Source: Acanthosoma haemorrhoidale
Lineage: Eukaryota > Arthropoda > Insecta > Hemiptera > Acanthosomatidae
Reading direction: 5' to 3'
Assembly (NCBI GenBank): GCA_930367205.1
Contig: OV884009.1
Location: 102,631,189 to 102,695,188 of the forward strand
DNA: 64,000 nucleotides
The translations under genes were made by a program, and so were the position numbers. Shown here piece by piece: positions 11,906-24,699 of this stretch (positions are counted from its first letter, which is position 1; each line of letters starts with the position of its first letter). The notes beneath the pieces were generated by a model that saw only the letters and a list, made by a program, of their open reading frames with translations, had not been told where the DNA came from and searched no databases.

Positions 11906-13433
11906 CAATGTTATCTATATTAAAAAATATTTATTTTATTTTAGAAATATAATTTCTTTCAAAAATTTGCAAGCGTATTTTTTTTTTTTTTTAACAAGGC
12001 AATATATGCTTTTGTTGCCAATAAATGTTTATACACTAATATAAACTTTATTAAATTATTTTCTAGTTTTTGTTCCGCAACGGCTGACATACAGTCAAGA
12101 AATCCTTCAATACTGCAATATCTGTTTTTATTATCTCCGGTCATTATTAATGGTATAATAATAGTAATTTTTTTTATTTAACTTGCCTTCTCAGATTACT
12201 TTCTGTTTTTATATAAATGAATTGTATTCCATTCTAAATTATCAGGAGTTATTTTGTTAAATATATTTCTTTCGGTGAGCTATAGACGCTAGCTGCTGCA
12301 TGTTTTGAGTACATCACTCATCTGCAATATTGAATGAAGCCAGGAGAATGTGGATGAAGGAAAATAAAATAATTTCTTCTCCTAACAATTTAGTATACAA
12401 AATGAGATATGATTTCTTTAGCTAGCCCTGTCTTAAAAATCACAAAGTATGTTTGGACCATATAAACGAAAGCGAAGACTTCACAAGTTGAAATGATTCT
12501 CGAGGCGAACCAGTTCCAAACTAAAGCATAAATAAGAGTATATTTAATCAATTAGAGAGGTCGCTTTTACCACGTAAATTTGTACAGCCTGGTTTATAAT
12601 TTGACTAATTGACGTTACATAAATATAAAATATTAAAAGTTGAATTTTCAAATTATGCTCAAATGACCCTCGCGTGAAGATGATTTTTTTCTGCAAAATG
12701 GAGTAGGCAGAACGACACTAAGAACAATTATTATTGCATGTGTATGTTTACATGAGACTTTTGAGCGTTCCCTATACCGTGAAATATGTAAAACTTTAAT
12801 CTAAAATGTGTTGGTAAAACTCGCCAACCTGTAATCTTTATTATATTTCTTATTTTTGAAGAATTTTATTTACTTTTATCGGTACCATGCTTCTTAGGCA
12901 TCGTTCATATTTCCTCTATTCTCGGCTGACCCGTCGTTCTGTAAGTTGAGTACGGTAATACGCCATTGTGCAAGTGGGCTTGTGCTGTTACATAAGACGG
13001 ACTGGATGCAGGAGTGAGCTGATACTGTCTCCCTGTTACACCAGCTCATATATACCGCTGTCCACACATAACAAATACACTTTTCAAATTATTAGGGTGG
13101 TATATTGTAAAGGATTCAAATCTCTGGTGGTTCTATGTTAGTTCGGGCATATTCTACTTTAAGATGGTAGAGTTGGACGGTACCTGGAGACCTTTTTGGA
13201 ACGAGATGGCGAACATCAGTTATCGATGTCAGGAATGGAATGAAGGATCGCAGCCTTAAATCTTAGCACGAAAAGACATAGAGAATGACGTAAAAACATA
13301 TTCCATGTCCGGCAAACAGAGATTCAAGGAAAGTGTGTAGACTCAACACTGTAGAGGGATGGAGCCCTTAACACAGAGAGCCGCCCGCCTCCAAAACTGA
13401 CTGAAAAAAGAGTGCGTTTGAGACTGAGAGAAA
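11906..13433. other. No feature recognised
   Basis: Mostly AT-rich. A moderately GC-richer stretch at about 12,900-13,060 has no recognisable content. Confidence 0.4.
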
Positions 13434-13960
13434 TTGAAACGAATAAGTCATGTCATTTTTCAGATGAATCAAACTGAGTATTCACTGAAAATAATTTGTG
13501 TTAATCTAAAAACCCCACAGACGAGGAAAGGGTCAAAGAGAGTTTGTAACAAATATAAAAATGGTCATCCACAACAAATCTTTCTACCGGTTTTAACCTA
13601 CGGATCTGATTCTTGGCCTGTGATAAAGAGGCAGGAATGTAGAGTGCAATTATCCACAAATAGCCGAAATTAATTTTCTCCAAAGAGTGGATTGGGAAAA
13701 AAAGATTGGACAGAATGAGTAAGGATAGAGTGTGGGAGGATGTAAATCAGGAACCACTAAAAGAAGGAAACCCTACTTAAATGGTTCGGTCTCATCCATA
13801 GGATGCCAGTGAGGAGGTTCACAAACGCTGCAATGGAATCTAGGTCTGAAGGGAAACCACCCAGAAGAAGCCCAATAATACATTTTCTGGATCAAAATAA
13901 AGGAGTATCCAGAGCAAAGGAAATACATCATACGATAAAACGGAATTGATTGGCCGAGGA
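13434..13960 (+). pseudogene. LINE reverse-transcriptase C-terminal relic
   Basis: Frame fragments read 'FLPVLTYGSDSW' (about 13,580), 'RMSKDRVWEDVNQEPLKE' (about 13,710) and 'LKWFGLIHRMPVRRFTNAAM' followed by 'ESRSEGKPPRRSP' (about 13,780-13,870). This order (LTYGSE.W, then DR, then LRWFGH..RMP, then EGKRPRGRP) is the standard C-terminal signature of many insect and vertebrate LINE ORF2 proteins. Several frameshifts and stops make it non-functional. The clade cannot be fixed from this end alone. Confidence 0.8.
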
Positions 13961-16319
13961 CAGAGGCAGAGGAAGTTTGTGCTGAGTCCGACCACACACC
14001 GTTAGGTACCAAGGGGCTCAAGAAGAAGATTATGAGCGGACGGAATATCATTATTTACATCCTGGGTTATCATAGCAATGTAATCAATATGTAACTCCCT
14101 AAGGTAGTGTTATGCATTTTAAAGCACACTAACTGCGTAATAAATCAAAGCAGGCAGTAGCTTGCAGCGAGGCTTTTTCCGTAATATAAAAATAGGGCCG
14201 ACATGTATGAAAATTTCTTAATTTTCTAATAAAAATATTGATATATTAGGTTACAAATATTTGGTATCTGGCCATTTATGATTGCCAAACAATCGTGATT
14301 TTGGCTCAATATAAATAATAATTACCTAGAACAAGGAATTAATTATACATCACAGAGCATTATTATTAATTAATAGGACTATGCAGTAAAAAGAATCTTT
14401 TTTCAGTAAAACGAACTATGCAAAAATATTTGATTTCAACAAAATAAATAACCAGCAACAAAAAACAATACTGAGGGAGTATCCGTCTTTCAAAATTCAA
14501 TGAATGATGCTTTTAAAAAATGTTAAAAAATATTTCGATGATGATATAGAGATGTTTCACCCAAAACCTAAAATATTTCCTTGCCTCAATTATACGTAAC
14601 GATTAGGACAATAACATAATTCATACCATATTATTATGAATTTACTACCATCCATGAATCCAGCTGTAATTTTCCAGGAGTATTTTAAATCATTAAAAGA
14701 ATTCTAAAATTGAAAAAAGCTGTTAACTTTGAAAATAGTCTTAAGTTATTTTTAGATTTAAAAATCATACTTCCTTCTAAGCTACAAAAACAATTTCATA
14801 TTCTTAAATGATTTTTCTTTACGAGGATAAATAGTTTCAGAACTATTTTGTTGTGTTGTATTTTGTCAATAAAATTGTCAATAATATAAGAACGCCTATT
14901 TAATTTGCTCTAACTCAAACCTTTGAAGATCTCGAAAAATATAAGACATAACTTCCATTGCCATCGTCATATATCACTATATAAGATATATTGTACAAAA
15001 GACAATCCCCGAATAAAATTTTGAAGAAGTGAAAATGGATTAAGGATTATAATATTTCAAAACTTTACTCATTTGAATATCTGAAATAAGGGTAGTATGA
15101 AATTATTTTTGCGTTACTGTTTCTAACGTGTCTTTAAAACTAGGGGAACTGTTGAATAGCTTCTGAACCGTGACTTGAGGAAATTGGCTTTCCTAAGCTA
15201 ACTATCATCAGGGCATGAAATGGAATAACCGTGCAAAATAACTTACGTTGCCAACATGAGCTAATGACTCTTTGTAATTATAGTTAACAGATATTTAGGC
15301 AGACACACGGGTGAAAACACAAGTCTTAAAAAGACTTATACATTTAGAAGAGTATGAAAATGTGAAGTTCAGCCAGTTCAGTAGTGGGGTGGCCAAAGCG
15401 CATGTGTCATTTTTCAATGGCCTTTTTCTGTTTTTAATACGGTACTATGGAAATTCCCGGACCAGCGTGTGGAATCATCGCCTGGTTACTGATCCACCAA
15501 TTAATTTTTAAAAACATTTCTTAATATAATTTTTACTTAGACTCTATGAATATTGCTACCATTATAATCCACATTAGCAAAGCCTAAAATTAGAATTGTA
15601 TTATTAGACTCAGAGATGTAGAGAGATAAGAAAACTTTATTCACAATTAATTTACAATTTAGCTTGTTACTAAATTGTTATTACATGTTCCGGTATCCTT
15701 CCCATGTTATTGTATTGGCTGTGACATAATGATATAAATACAAAACTTAAATAAAACTCATATAGGAGGACAAAATATAATAAAAACCTACTCAATACAC
15801 AAAAGTATTAGTCACATTAATTACGATTATGTTACAGTATATACTGGTTTGATATGTTTTGCTGGCAAGGGAAATCGTTATTCAATGGTCAAAGTTTTAA
15901 ATATCAATTTATCTAATACAATCCATATATTTGGAATCTGTATCTAGTGTAAATTGTGATTATCTATGGATTGAATGATATGGTTATTTACTGAACTATT
16001 TCAATTTGAGTTCTTGATTATGTTTATATGGTACATATACAAAAATTCCTGAATTTAGTAAAACTGGACAATTACCTGAATAAATTTGCTGGGGTCTATC
16101 CGGAATTCCACAGAAATAGCCTGCTATTAGTTTGGTCTCTATATGGAGTTTTACTCCTACTTTATCTACAATTTTGATAAATTTTTGTAATTATAATCAG
16201 CTTAAGTTCCATCACATAGTAAATTTTATTATTCCGGACCTGGAGGTCTTTAATTGGATATCTTACACTATGGTGTACCATTTCTTACTGTTGAGTTTCA
16301 AAATTAACGAGATTTCGAG
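13961..16319. other. Gene-free AT-rich sequence
   Basis: No gene or structured repeat. A 66-codon frame at 15,311-15,511 shows no domain. Confidence 0.45.
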
Positions 16320-16680
16320 TTAGTAGAATCCCCCCCCCCGAACCTGTTCAATGTATTGCGTTGTTCTTAAAGAGCGTCTGACAGTACCAACGCTGTTTAC
16401 CGCCAACAGGTGAGCAAACAAACGTAAGCCAGTGAGAGAAAAAACAAGTAAGTGAATTGTCGTTAGATGCACGAGTGCAGGGTTACATTTCACACGAATA
16501 GTGAACATAGATTTTCTGCTTTGCTCACAATCCCATAATGAGTGAGTAAAGAACTTATAGCAGCTGGAGCGGTGGGGGCTATGCTGGAACCGCGAACAAT
16601 GGTAGAACAAGGCGAGTGTCGACACTCACAGCACAAAGAAACAACCTCAGACAAGAACTAAAAATCCTCAGTTTTCTACA
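16320..16680. other. GC-richer block of unknown nature
   Basis: Stands out by composition. A 101-codon frame on the - strand (16,320-16,625) is Ser/His/Leu-rich with no recognisable domain and is probably chance. It may be a fragment of an unrecognised transposable element. Confidence 0.25.
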
Positions 16681-17850
16681 ATTTTACTTTTTGCCATAAT
16701 TTTAGTTTTACCATGTCTTTCATTTTGTTGATTAATATAGCCTAAGGTCATGGTTCAGTTAATGTTTAATATCTATGGGTATTTTCTGTAAACATGATTT
16801 GGTGTCAGGACCATCACTTGATTGCTTTCATTTCATCTGAAAGCTAACTAATGATTTCCATAACCCGTCCTTCAGTCTAATGTACTGTCCACTAACCAGT
16901 CTTCACCAATATTTGATACATATATTTATTAGTTACCACCTAGCTAACTTACCATTTCTTTGAAGTTTGTTGTTAAAGTGTTGCGAACACCTTGCTTAGT
17001 TAGTGTACCCTTAGTCAATCAAAATCAAAGTTGTTATTAACAATGAAAGAATATAAATAAATAAATGTAATTCTTTTGTTCAAAAATATTGTACATATAA
17101 TGATAAAATATAAGCGTGTTTATGTATCTAATTTTCTTGCTTTTATATTAGAAAAGTGAATGACATTGCCAGAATTTATATCATCTGTTAGTTGTTTTTC
17201 TATGGAAAGTATGACTAGATCTCGATTTAACCACCAAGTGGCGTATATTTATGTGGTAATCGCCAATTCTAATTTTACAGCGCATTTATTTTCGCTTTTC
17301 ACTGACTAAGCGTAAAAATGTCGAGTCAGGTCACCGGGGATCCATTTTTGTTAAATTGCATACTTCTTATAATCATCGGTTCTGCTAATTACAACATTAT
17401 TATTTTGTTTATTTTTGCACAATTTAAACAAAAAAAAAAGTCCCCACCAAAGGTACCCACCGACCCAAAACTATATTATAGAAAAATGTTTATTTTTTAA
17501 CTACAATTAAATGATTAATAAATTACTGTTCCTTATTTTTCACTTGATTGCTTTTATTTTTAGCATCTTTAGGGTATCAAGTAAAACCTCCATGCCAAAT
17601 ATAATCCCTCTGTGTGTAAATGGGTGGCGTTGGAAAAAAAACTGTGAACACAATTATGACAGTTTTAATGGGTTTTTGTAATTAATGCTCAAATTAGTTT
17701 TGGTAATGTTTTATTAATGGACTATTAAAGTAAGAACACGCGATAAATACTATTAATAGGAAAGTCGAGATGGTTAGTTTGATACCCATTATTGAATCAT
17801 AAAATGTGAAGATTATCAAAAGGTTTCAAGGTTCAACAGTTTTTTAAAAA
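16681..17850. other. No feature recognised
   Basis: AT-rich. The frame at 17,318 is short and low-complexity. Confidence 0.4.
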
Positions 17851-18090
17851 TACGACTATATGACTTCTATTACCTTTGAAATGTGTAGCAGTAACACTAC
17901 TAACTATGTCGATAGTAACTGAAATAACGAACCGCTACAAGTTTGTAACTTCAGTTATCTTTGAAATTTGTAGCAGTAACACTACTAACAATGTCGATAG
18001 TAACTGAAATAACGAACCACTACGACTTTATTACTTTTATTATCTGTGAAATTGGTAGCAGTAACACTACTTACTATGTTGATAGTAGGT
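17851..18090 (+). repeat. 85-bp tandem repeat, about 2.8 copies
   Basis: Units start at 17,870, 17,955 and 18,040, exactly 85 bp apart, with a partial unit upstream from 17,851 and a partial third unit. The conserved core is 'gtagcagtaacactact' followed by 'atgtcgatagtaactgaaa' and 'taacgaacc.ctac'. Units differ at scattered positions. No coding function is evident. It directly abuts a LINE RT relic. Confidence 0.9.
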
Positions 18091-18094
18091 CTAT

Positions 18095-18390
18095 TGTCTT
18101 AACAGTCTTGCATGCTTTAGGCCTTCTTGTAGAATCAATTTCGTTTTGCCTTCATTGGTTTTGATTTTCCATCCATTGAAATGGTTAAAACATTTTTCTG
18201 TTATAGTGATGATGTGGTTGCTAACGATGTATTCATTGTGGGAGAAGATATAGAGAGCTTAATCATCTGCATATACCGCAATTTTCCTTTGTGTACTAAA
18301 CTTTGTGAAATCATAATAGAAGATGCTTAAAAGATGATCTTATCTATATTCCTTGAGAACCTCCAGTCAATATCTGGTTAGAACTTACCA
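18095..18390 (-). pseudogene. LINE reverse-transcriptase core relic (ADD box)
   Basis: On the - strand one frame reads 'AVYADD' then a stop then 'ALYIFSHNEYIVSNHI', followed by 'CFNHFNGWKIKTNEGKTKL'. This matches the RT catalytic YADD/FADD motif and the following region of Jockey/I-type LINEs. Upstream, 'GGSQGI' in another frame corresponds to the conserved 'PQGS' box. Stops and frameshifts make it dead. Confidence 0.75.
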
Positions 18391-20019
18391 AAATTTCTTT
18401 TCTTTTAACGAAACATATTTTTTTAACGTTTAAGTAGCCATTTATTAAAAATAAAAGGAGGTATTTGGAGAAGTTTCGTTTATAAGCTTACAGATGATGC
18501 CCTGTTGCCATTTTCATCCTTAAGCCTGTTCTACATTAATTTGGACCATACCAATACACTGATATAAATTGAATTTGTCCTCTCTCATATTTATTTATAC
18601 TAATTTATACTTTCTTCCTGGCGATCACAATTTATTTTCAATGAAAAAATCAGCAGTAAAAAATAAATTACGCTAATATGTACTTTATGATATTTTATAA
18701 TAAAAAAATGTATGATTGCCACTAGGTGTCTTAGGTGTTACAGATAACTGTCGATATTCAGACTATGATTCAAAGTGGACAATTTTTAATCTCTACTTGA
18801 GTAAATAAATCGTGTTAGAACAATGATATGTTTTTTTAAAATGAGCCCTTTGCACTGAAGACTTTGAAACAACTGTATCAGGTCAAATTATTCTGTATTA
18901 TAAAGCAGTAAAATATAGCAGTCCGTTCAGATGAAGTTGTTTTTTGGAAATCCCGGAACTGATTGAGATGACATGCATGTATAATTTATCTCCATAAAAC
19001 ATGATCGAGTGCATCATTTATTTACTTTTTAGAAATGTTTTTTTTAGTGACTGAGTTGGATATAAAATTAATGATCTTGACGCCCAGATTAACATTTTTT
19101 TTTTTTAACTAGCATCTCAAAATAATGCAACATGAAATAATAATAATGTCATGAACTCAACCAATATTTTTTTTTGTGGTACGTGAATGAATATTTTATA
19201 ATGCCTTGGATTACGCTAGATCAATTTTGGTTAAGGTACAATATCTGGAGCTGTGAGAGCTAAAATACACGTGAAAAGGGGGCTACCCCGTCTTTAATTA
19301 TTAATAATAATTTATTAATTTAATAATTAATTAATGTTATGTTTTTCTCAGTTCTCAGTTTAGAAACTATTCGCTCAGAAGCTGTTCTATTCGTTTCCCT
19401 TAAGGCTCAGAACAATAATAAAAGTAATTTGGTGAAGTATTTGGAAAAAAAGTGTTTAAAATAGCTTTCATTATTGTTTATATTACCGTGACGTTTGTCT
19501 AATTCATTTTCAAATATTTTTGTAACTATTGATTAGAGCTTGCATCGTTTAAAACTATCAGCAATATTGATCTATCCTTGGTTGTTAGCTGTTAAAAAAT
19601 AAAATACAGAATATACATATGTATTTATTTATCTCAATGATTTATTAAATGGAATCAAATAGTGATAATACGTATTAAATAAAATCCATTCCGTCTTGTC
19701 TCGCTCGACAATTGCCAACGAAGGTCCATTGGAGGAAAATTTTTATTTATTCATGCGTTAAAAAATGTTGTTGTTTTTTCCTTCCCGTTTTTAACTTCAT
19801 CTCATTATCCGTCGCCCCAGATTATCTGTGGACCACTCAACACCAATAATTGGGGCTCCACCGCAGATCAAAGATATTTTGAAAAATAAAGGAATATAAG
19901 TTCGATAGCCTATAATATAAATTGCTTTTTTTTTTTTTCAGTAAATATATTCGCTGTTTACAATTATTGATTTATGTCATGGATGATATAATTTATTGAA
20001 ATAATGAGTTGGTGTACAG
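18391..20019. other. Intergenic or intronic sequence 5' of the LHFPL exon
   Basis: AT-rich with no additional exon found. The end of this stretch must be an intron because 20,020 is preceded by a splice acceptor. Confidence 0.5.
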
Positions 20020-20268
20020 GTGTGTCCCTGATCGGAAGTGTCGGCGTGTATCCCATGGCCTGGGATGGAGAGCAAATCCGGAGGACTTGCGGTGACTCTG
20101 CCGGGCGGTATGCCCTGGGCGACTGCTCCATTCGATGGGCCTACATCCTAGCGGCCATCGCCTGCCTTGACGCCTTTATCTTGGCTACTCTCGCTTTCAT
20201 CCTAGCTACCAGGCACATCAAGCTTCAGCCAGAACCCATATATACTACCAATGGCTCATTATACAAAG
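20020..20268 (+). CDS. LHFPL: LHFPL exon: extracellular loop 2 and TM4
   Basis: Acceptor 'ggtgtacag' at 20,011-20,019; donor at 20,269 ('acaaag|gtaaca'). The frame enters in the middle of a Gly codon and leaves in phase 1. The ATG at 20,004 lies in the intron and is not a start. Confidence 0.85.
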
Positions 20269-21642
20269 GTAACAAACTGCTTCTCCACAAATATAAATGG
20301 ATATATATGCATATCTCCAAATACTACTGCTTGACTGACCTAATCAAATCAACACTGCATGGCCGCTAGATAGCCTAGGAAAGTAATTGTTGCATAGTCA
20401 TTCTTCATATATCTTGAAGGTGCATCAACAGTACTACATAATGGAACACGGATATTTAGATATTACTTAATACTTATAGGGATTTAATTAGATATTCTTT
20501 ATTGAGTAATTAGCTTTAAGGATAAAAAACGGAAGCTCTGGTTTCAGCTAAACTCAAAGTGTCTTTGCCTACCTCTCAAACTGCTAAAATTCATAAGGAG
20601 TATCTTCTGACACTTCCATCACATCAAATGTGATTAAATATTACAAATTTGTAGATATTCCATCGTCCAACGAGTCAGCGTCTACTGCCATCGTGTTAGT
20701 GAAAGTGATAATTTAACTGATTAGTGTCACTATAGACTAGAATTTTAGTTAATGTCTGAATTGATAGTCTTCAAGCTGCTTCAGGCATGAAGATATAAAT
20801 AACTTCGATTCACTCTAGCGGTCAGGTGGTTTGGGCAGGTTACATAGCATTTGAAGACCAATGGGAAAATCCGTGTTGAGTCTACGTCCTTCATTGGTTT
20901 TATTTCACCGCCGAAATTTTCTTCAAATAGATGAACATAAGATTAATCCTTTTTAAATAACAATCTAAATCCCCAAAGAAGGTATGATAATTTTATTGCG
21001 TTTTGCTTTTTTAAACACGAGTTTCGCCTGTGGTCTTCATATGGATATTATGCGCATTTTCTTTAAACTTTCACTTCTAAGGCGAAATTGTCATACCATA
21101 CAAATAAAAATAGAGGGTTGCGATCACAATCCACTTGATCGCCACGGATCGCCCATGACTCATCCTCCACGTACTGTGACTTCATGGGACTTCCTAGTCT
21201 GAAGCCTTCTAACGAATTGTATGCTTTCGATGTTGATTGGGGCTGACTTGACTGGGACCGTTAGTTTGAATAGAGCTTAGAGATTTTCTTCATATAATAT
21301 ACGTTGGAAACGGCCGACTTCCCTTTAAAGGGGATGTGGTACCAACTTCTTCACCTCGAATAAATAGAAGTTCCCCTCTTCTCGGCCCAGAAAATATTCA
21401 CCTATGTTTCCATGTTTTAATAATAAGAGAGAGAGAAACTAGTGCATGACACAGCTGAAGCCTACTAAGGGCGCGGCGGGTATATCCCCACCTGCCTATA
21501 TAAGGCCCAGATTCGGGGTTTTTGTCATAGACTTTTGGAACTCGGTACCTGAAGGGGGCACTGCTCTCTCTCTCTCCCTCTCTCTCTCTCTCCCTCTCTC
21601 TCTCCCTCTCTCTTTCCCTCTCTCTCTCCCTCTCTCTTTCCC

Positions 21643-21725
<83 letters not shown>

Positions 21726-22235
21726 AATTTACTTAAGGACGTTTTCCCGATTTTGAGTTGAAATTTTAAACTAAGTTGTAATTTATTGCAAAAACTAACT
21801 AGAAAATAATTTAAAATACAGTTTTAATATTTATTAGTAATCAAAATCCATGTTATTATAAATTTAAAAAATCTTTTTCACTTTTATGGTTTTTGTTTCT
21901 TATTTTCTAATAAAAATGTTAGTAAGAACTTCATGGGGAGGACCCACACTTATAACTATCGATTGTTTTACGACTTATCGATAGTCAGTGGATCATGAGA
22001 ATCGACAATCGGTAATACATACATTTTATTTACAGGTGAAGTGAATGGAGGCTTTATGGGTGATGGCCACTCGTTGGGAGGATCAAGAAAATCTCTTAAT
22101 CTACATCCGGTTTTATTGATGCCACAACCAGGCGATGCGGATCGCTATTCTGAATTTTCTAACAGAACTGGAAGATCGAAGTCATCAGCTTATCGACCCG
22201 AATATGCATCGAGTATGCAAAACTTTCAACTATAA
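20020..22235 (+). CDS. LHFPL: LHFPL3/4/5-like tetraspan membrane protein, last two coding exons (5' partial)
   Basis: Two exons, 20,020-20,268 and 22,036-22,235 (stop TAA), separated by a GT..AG intron in phase 1. LHFPL proteins are four-pass membrane proteins; the LHFPL3/4/5 group act as auxiliary subunits of channels and receptors (LHFPL5 in hair-cell mechanotransduction, LHFPL4 at GABA-A synapses). The first exon gives the end of TM3 and the second extracellular loop with its cysteines ('GVYPMAWDGEQIRRTCG', 'GRYALGDCSIRWAYILA'), then TM4 and 'LAFILATRHIKL'. The second exon is a polar cytoplasmic tail rich in Ser/Gly/Arg, ending '-SMQNFQL'. The 'GDS.GRY.LGDC.IRWAYILA' block favours LHFPL3/4/5 over LHFPL2. 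The 5' exons (TM1 to most of TM3) were not found in 1-20,019, so they lie in missed exons or outside the window. An LTR-family fragment and a long (CT)n tract sit in the intron. Confidence 0.85.
20810..20905 (+). pseudogene. Possible LINE RT C-terminal scrap
   Basis: A frame reads 'VRWFGQVT' then a stop, resembling the 'LRWFGHV' box of LINE ORF2 C-termini, inside the LHFPL intron. It is too short to be certain. Confidence 0.25.
21335..21722 (-). mobile_element. LTR-family X fragment, 3' part, inverted
   Basis: Reverse complement of the 3' region of the solo LTR at 61,379-62,334. Shared features are 'accaacttcttc', 'cgaataaatagaagttcc', a TATA box in 'tatataaggc', 'ggtacctgaag' and the long GA/CT tract in the same relative position. 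It ends in 'ggtaccaca' on the - strand, and the U3 side is lost beyond the microsatellite. It lies in the LHFPL intron. Confidence 0.8.
21564..21722. repeat. (CT)n microsatellite with CCC/TTT interruptions
   Basis: About 159 bp of CT dinucleotides, interrupted in the left half ('ccctctctct', 'tttccctctc') and pure in the right half. It belongs to the inverted LTR-family X copy, so it corresponds to the (GA)n at 61,956-62,084. The Leu/Ser repeat frame across it is not a gene. Confidence 0.95.
22036..22235 (+). CDS. LHFPL: LHFPL terminal coding exon: cytoplasmic tail
   Basis: Acceptor 'tttatttacag' ends at 22,035. The first two bases complete a Gly codon begun at 20,268. About 66 codons of Gly/Ser/Arg/Pro-rich tail, then the TAA at 22,233-22,235. 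Confidence 0.85.
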
Positions 22236-22253
22236 CTGACCAACGTCTGGTTG

Positions 22254-22259
22254 AATAAA
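22254..22259 (+). terminator. Candidate poly(A) signal of the LHFPL gene
   Basis: AATAAA 18 bases after the stop. Further AATAAA hexamers occur downstream at about 22,580 and 22,735, so the real 3' end may be later. Confidence 0.4.
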
Positions 22260-24442
22260 ATACTGAGCTGTTGCAATAACAATAATCTTCTTTATTCCAT
22301 ATTATTATGCTATTTTTTTAAATTACTTATATTATACCATTGTAAATATTTCCAATCTCTTTTACGTGTTAGTGTAAACGTTATACATGCATACATAGCT
22401 ATTATGATTTGAAAACGAACGTTATTGATAAATGTTATTTGGTCAAAGAAAAATATAATAAAAAGAGAGTGATATCTTTAATTAGAAAATTATATTTATT
22501 TTTTTATTGTTTGATTACGTTTACTTTTATGAATATGACCTGATGTTTCATTAATGATTTGCGTTATGACAAAAATATTAAATAAACTAATAGCATACTA
22601 TAATTGTAAATATAAAGAAAGACTGTGATTAATTAATTGTATTCAATTTAATAATTGTAAATAGCTTTGATTTAAATATAGTAGCAAGAAAAAGCCCATA
22701 AGACTACCATTACCGATCTGTAAAATGGTAAGTTGAATAAAGTAAAGATCTGAACTTAAACTTTTAAACATTTCATAATTTTAGACGTGTTATTTTAAAA
22801 AAAATGATTTATTGGGAGATAAAATTAAACATAGCTATATTATGCTTTGTCTAACATTAATATCGCAGTTCTTATAAATTAAATTTTACGGAATATTATG
22901 TAAATATATATATTTATATTTACCGAACCAAAAATATATATAAATAAATAGCTACCTGTGATGAAATATATAGTGGTATTTCAAAAACATTAAAATGGAT
23001 ATTGGTGTTTTTAGCCGTTTATTGAATGAACCTAAGAACAAATTTTAAGTATATGTGAGTGTAATTATTTATGTAGTTATAATTGTGTAGAAACGGCTGT
23101 TTGTTATAATTAACCATTATGTAGTTATATTGATTAAACTATTGTTCCTCTATACGTTTAAATTTCTTCAATTTTGACTTATACGTTATTTGTAATGATG
23201 TCATATAAAATTTTAATTTTTTGTCTTTAACAGTACTGTTTTATTAATTAATAAGTTACCTTAATGTGATGTTAATATCTGATGCAGTTATAATTTTGTA
23301 ATTATACCTGAATAATAATGTAATAAATGATATCCGTTTCTGCTTTTTTTATTTACATCAGGCTGGTTTTACATTCATTAGCTAATATGTGCCGGCTGGA
23401 GCCCACAAGGTTAAAAGCATCAACTTTTACTCTTATGTCTGATTTTCAGAGGTATACGAGATCAATTAAAGATATTAAAATGGATGAGATCGCCCGACAT
23501 AAAGGATGGAGGTCCCTCCCGTTTCGAATCCGGGGCTATGTCAATATGTTTTTTTTTTCTTTCCTAACAATTATAAACACAGTCGTATTACATAACGCTT
23601 TAATTTTTAAGTAGTCTATTTTATAAAATGTTCTTTCCTTCGATAAAGGCTCCATTTTTTTTCTCCGCCACTAGAATATCTGTATTTTGTTGTCAAATTA
23701 TCTTCTTGTCAAGACTCCGAATTTGAGTATTTGGTGGGCCTGAGTTAAGGCAAGTTAGTCGAAAAGAATATTACAAAGCCGAACACTCGGCCACGCCTTC
23801 TCCATGGGAATGTGGGACACGGGAGTGTTCTGCAACTAGCGTTGGGGTTCCTGGTAGTTTTCATAGCTCTTTGTTCCCGTTGTCCTGTCCTCTTTAATAT
23901 GTATTTTCGAAGGTTTTGTAAGATTAGTGCTTTAAAATAGCTTATTATTACTTGGGGAGAATGGCTCCAAGAAATGCTGCGCTCTAGCTGAAAAAATCGG
24001 ACTGCTAGGCTTCCTGGGGGCGTGCTTCATTATTAATCCGGTTCCGTCTATGGCTCCGGTCTATAACAGTGTTCATTCAGTTACAGAGACGGGAAAATTC
24101 TTACTCATTTGGGAGAAAGGCTATACCTATTTGAACATTATATTTATCCTGAAGTCGATTAGGTAAAGAAGGTATTAGGCTTAAAATTGCTTTAAAAATA
24201 TTTGAATCTCACGGACATCTGCAATTTCATTTTCCATTGCTTTTTATCAAAATACATGTTTTGGAGTAAGTTATAATTGGTTATAAGATGTCTATTTGTC
24301 GACGAATGTTTAATGCGTCTCATGTCACAGTACCAATTGAGAATCTTTGCAAACCACCAAATTCAAATCTACTTCCCCAACCTTTAAATAACGTATGATA
24401 TTAATTTAAATATATATACATCCTGACGGAACCTCTAATAAC
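22260..24442. other. LHFPL 3' UTR/flank, otherwise unassigned
   Basis: AT-rich to about 23,320. The stretch at 23,390-24,100 is richer in GC and contains 'gtttcgaatcc' (about 23,520), similar to a pol III B box, but no tRNA fold or protein domain can be supported. Confidence 0.4.
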
Positions 24443-24482
24443 GAGTTTACGGATACGACTGAGGCCTAATATCCGTAAACTC
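24443..24482. other. Perfect 13-bp hairpin
   Basis: GAGTTTACGGATA (24,443-24,455) is exactly reverse-complemented at 24,470-24,482, with a 14-nt loop containing 'cgactgaggcc'. The word 'acgactgaggcc' also occurs near 2008. Role unknown; it may be the terminal hairpin of a small element. Confidence 0.7.
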
Positions 24483-24699
24483 ATACCCTTAGATAAACCT
24501 TATTGTGTATTTTAGACGGCTGATTTAAAGACAAATTCTCTATGTTTTCAATGGGGATAGTATAATAAAACATAAGACGCGAATAAATATTTTATATAAT
24601 AGAGATTTCTTTGTATGGAAAAAATATTGTTCAATAGCATAATGGGTAATTGCGATAAATAATCACATTCATGCCAAACATACTACATAGCATCCACTC

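Noticed and set aside
16320..16625. 101-codon frame on the - strand in a GC-richer block
   Set aside because: No domain or start context, and no splice evidence. Kept only as a block of unknown nature.
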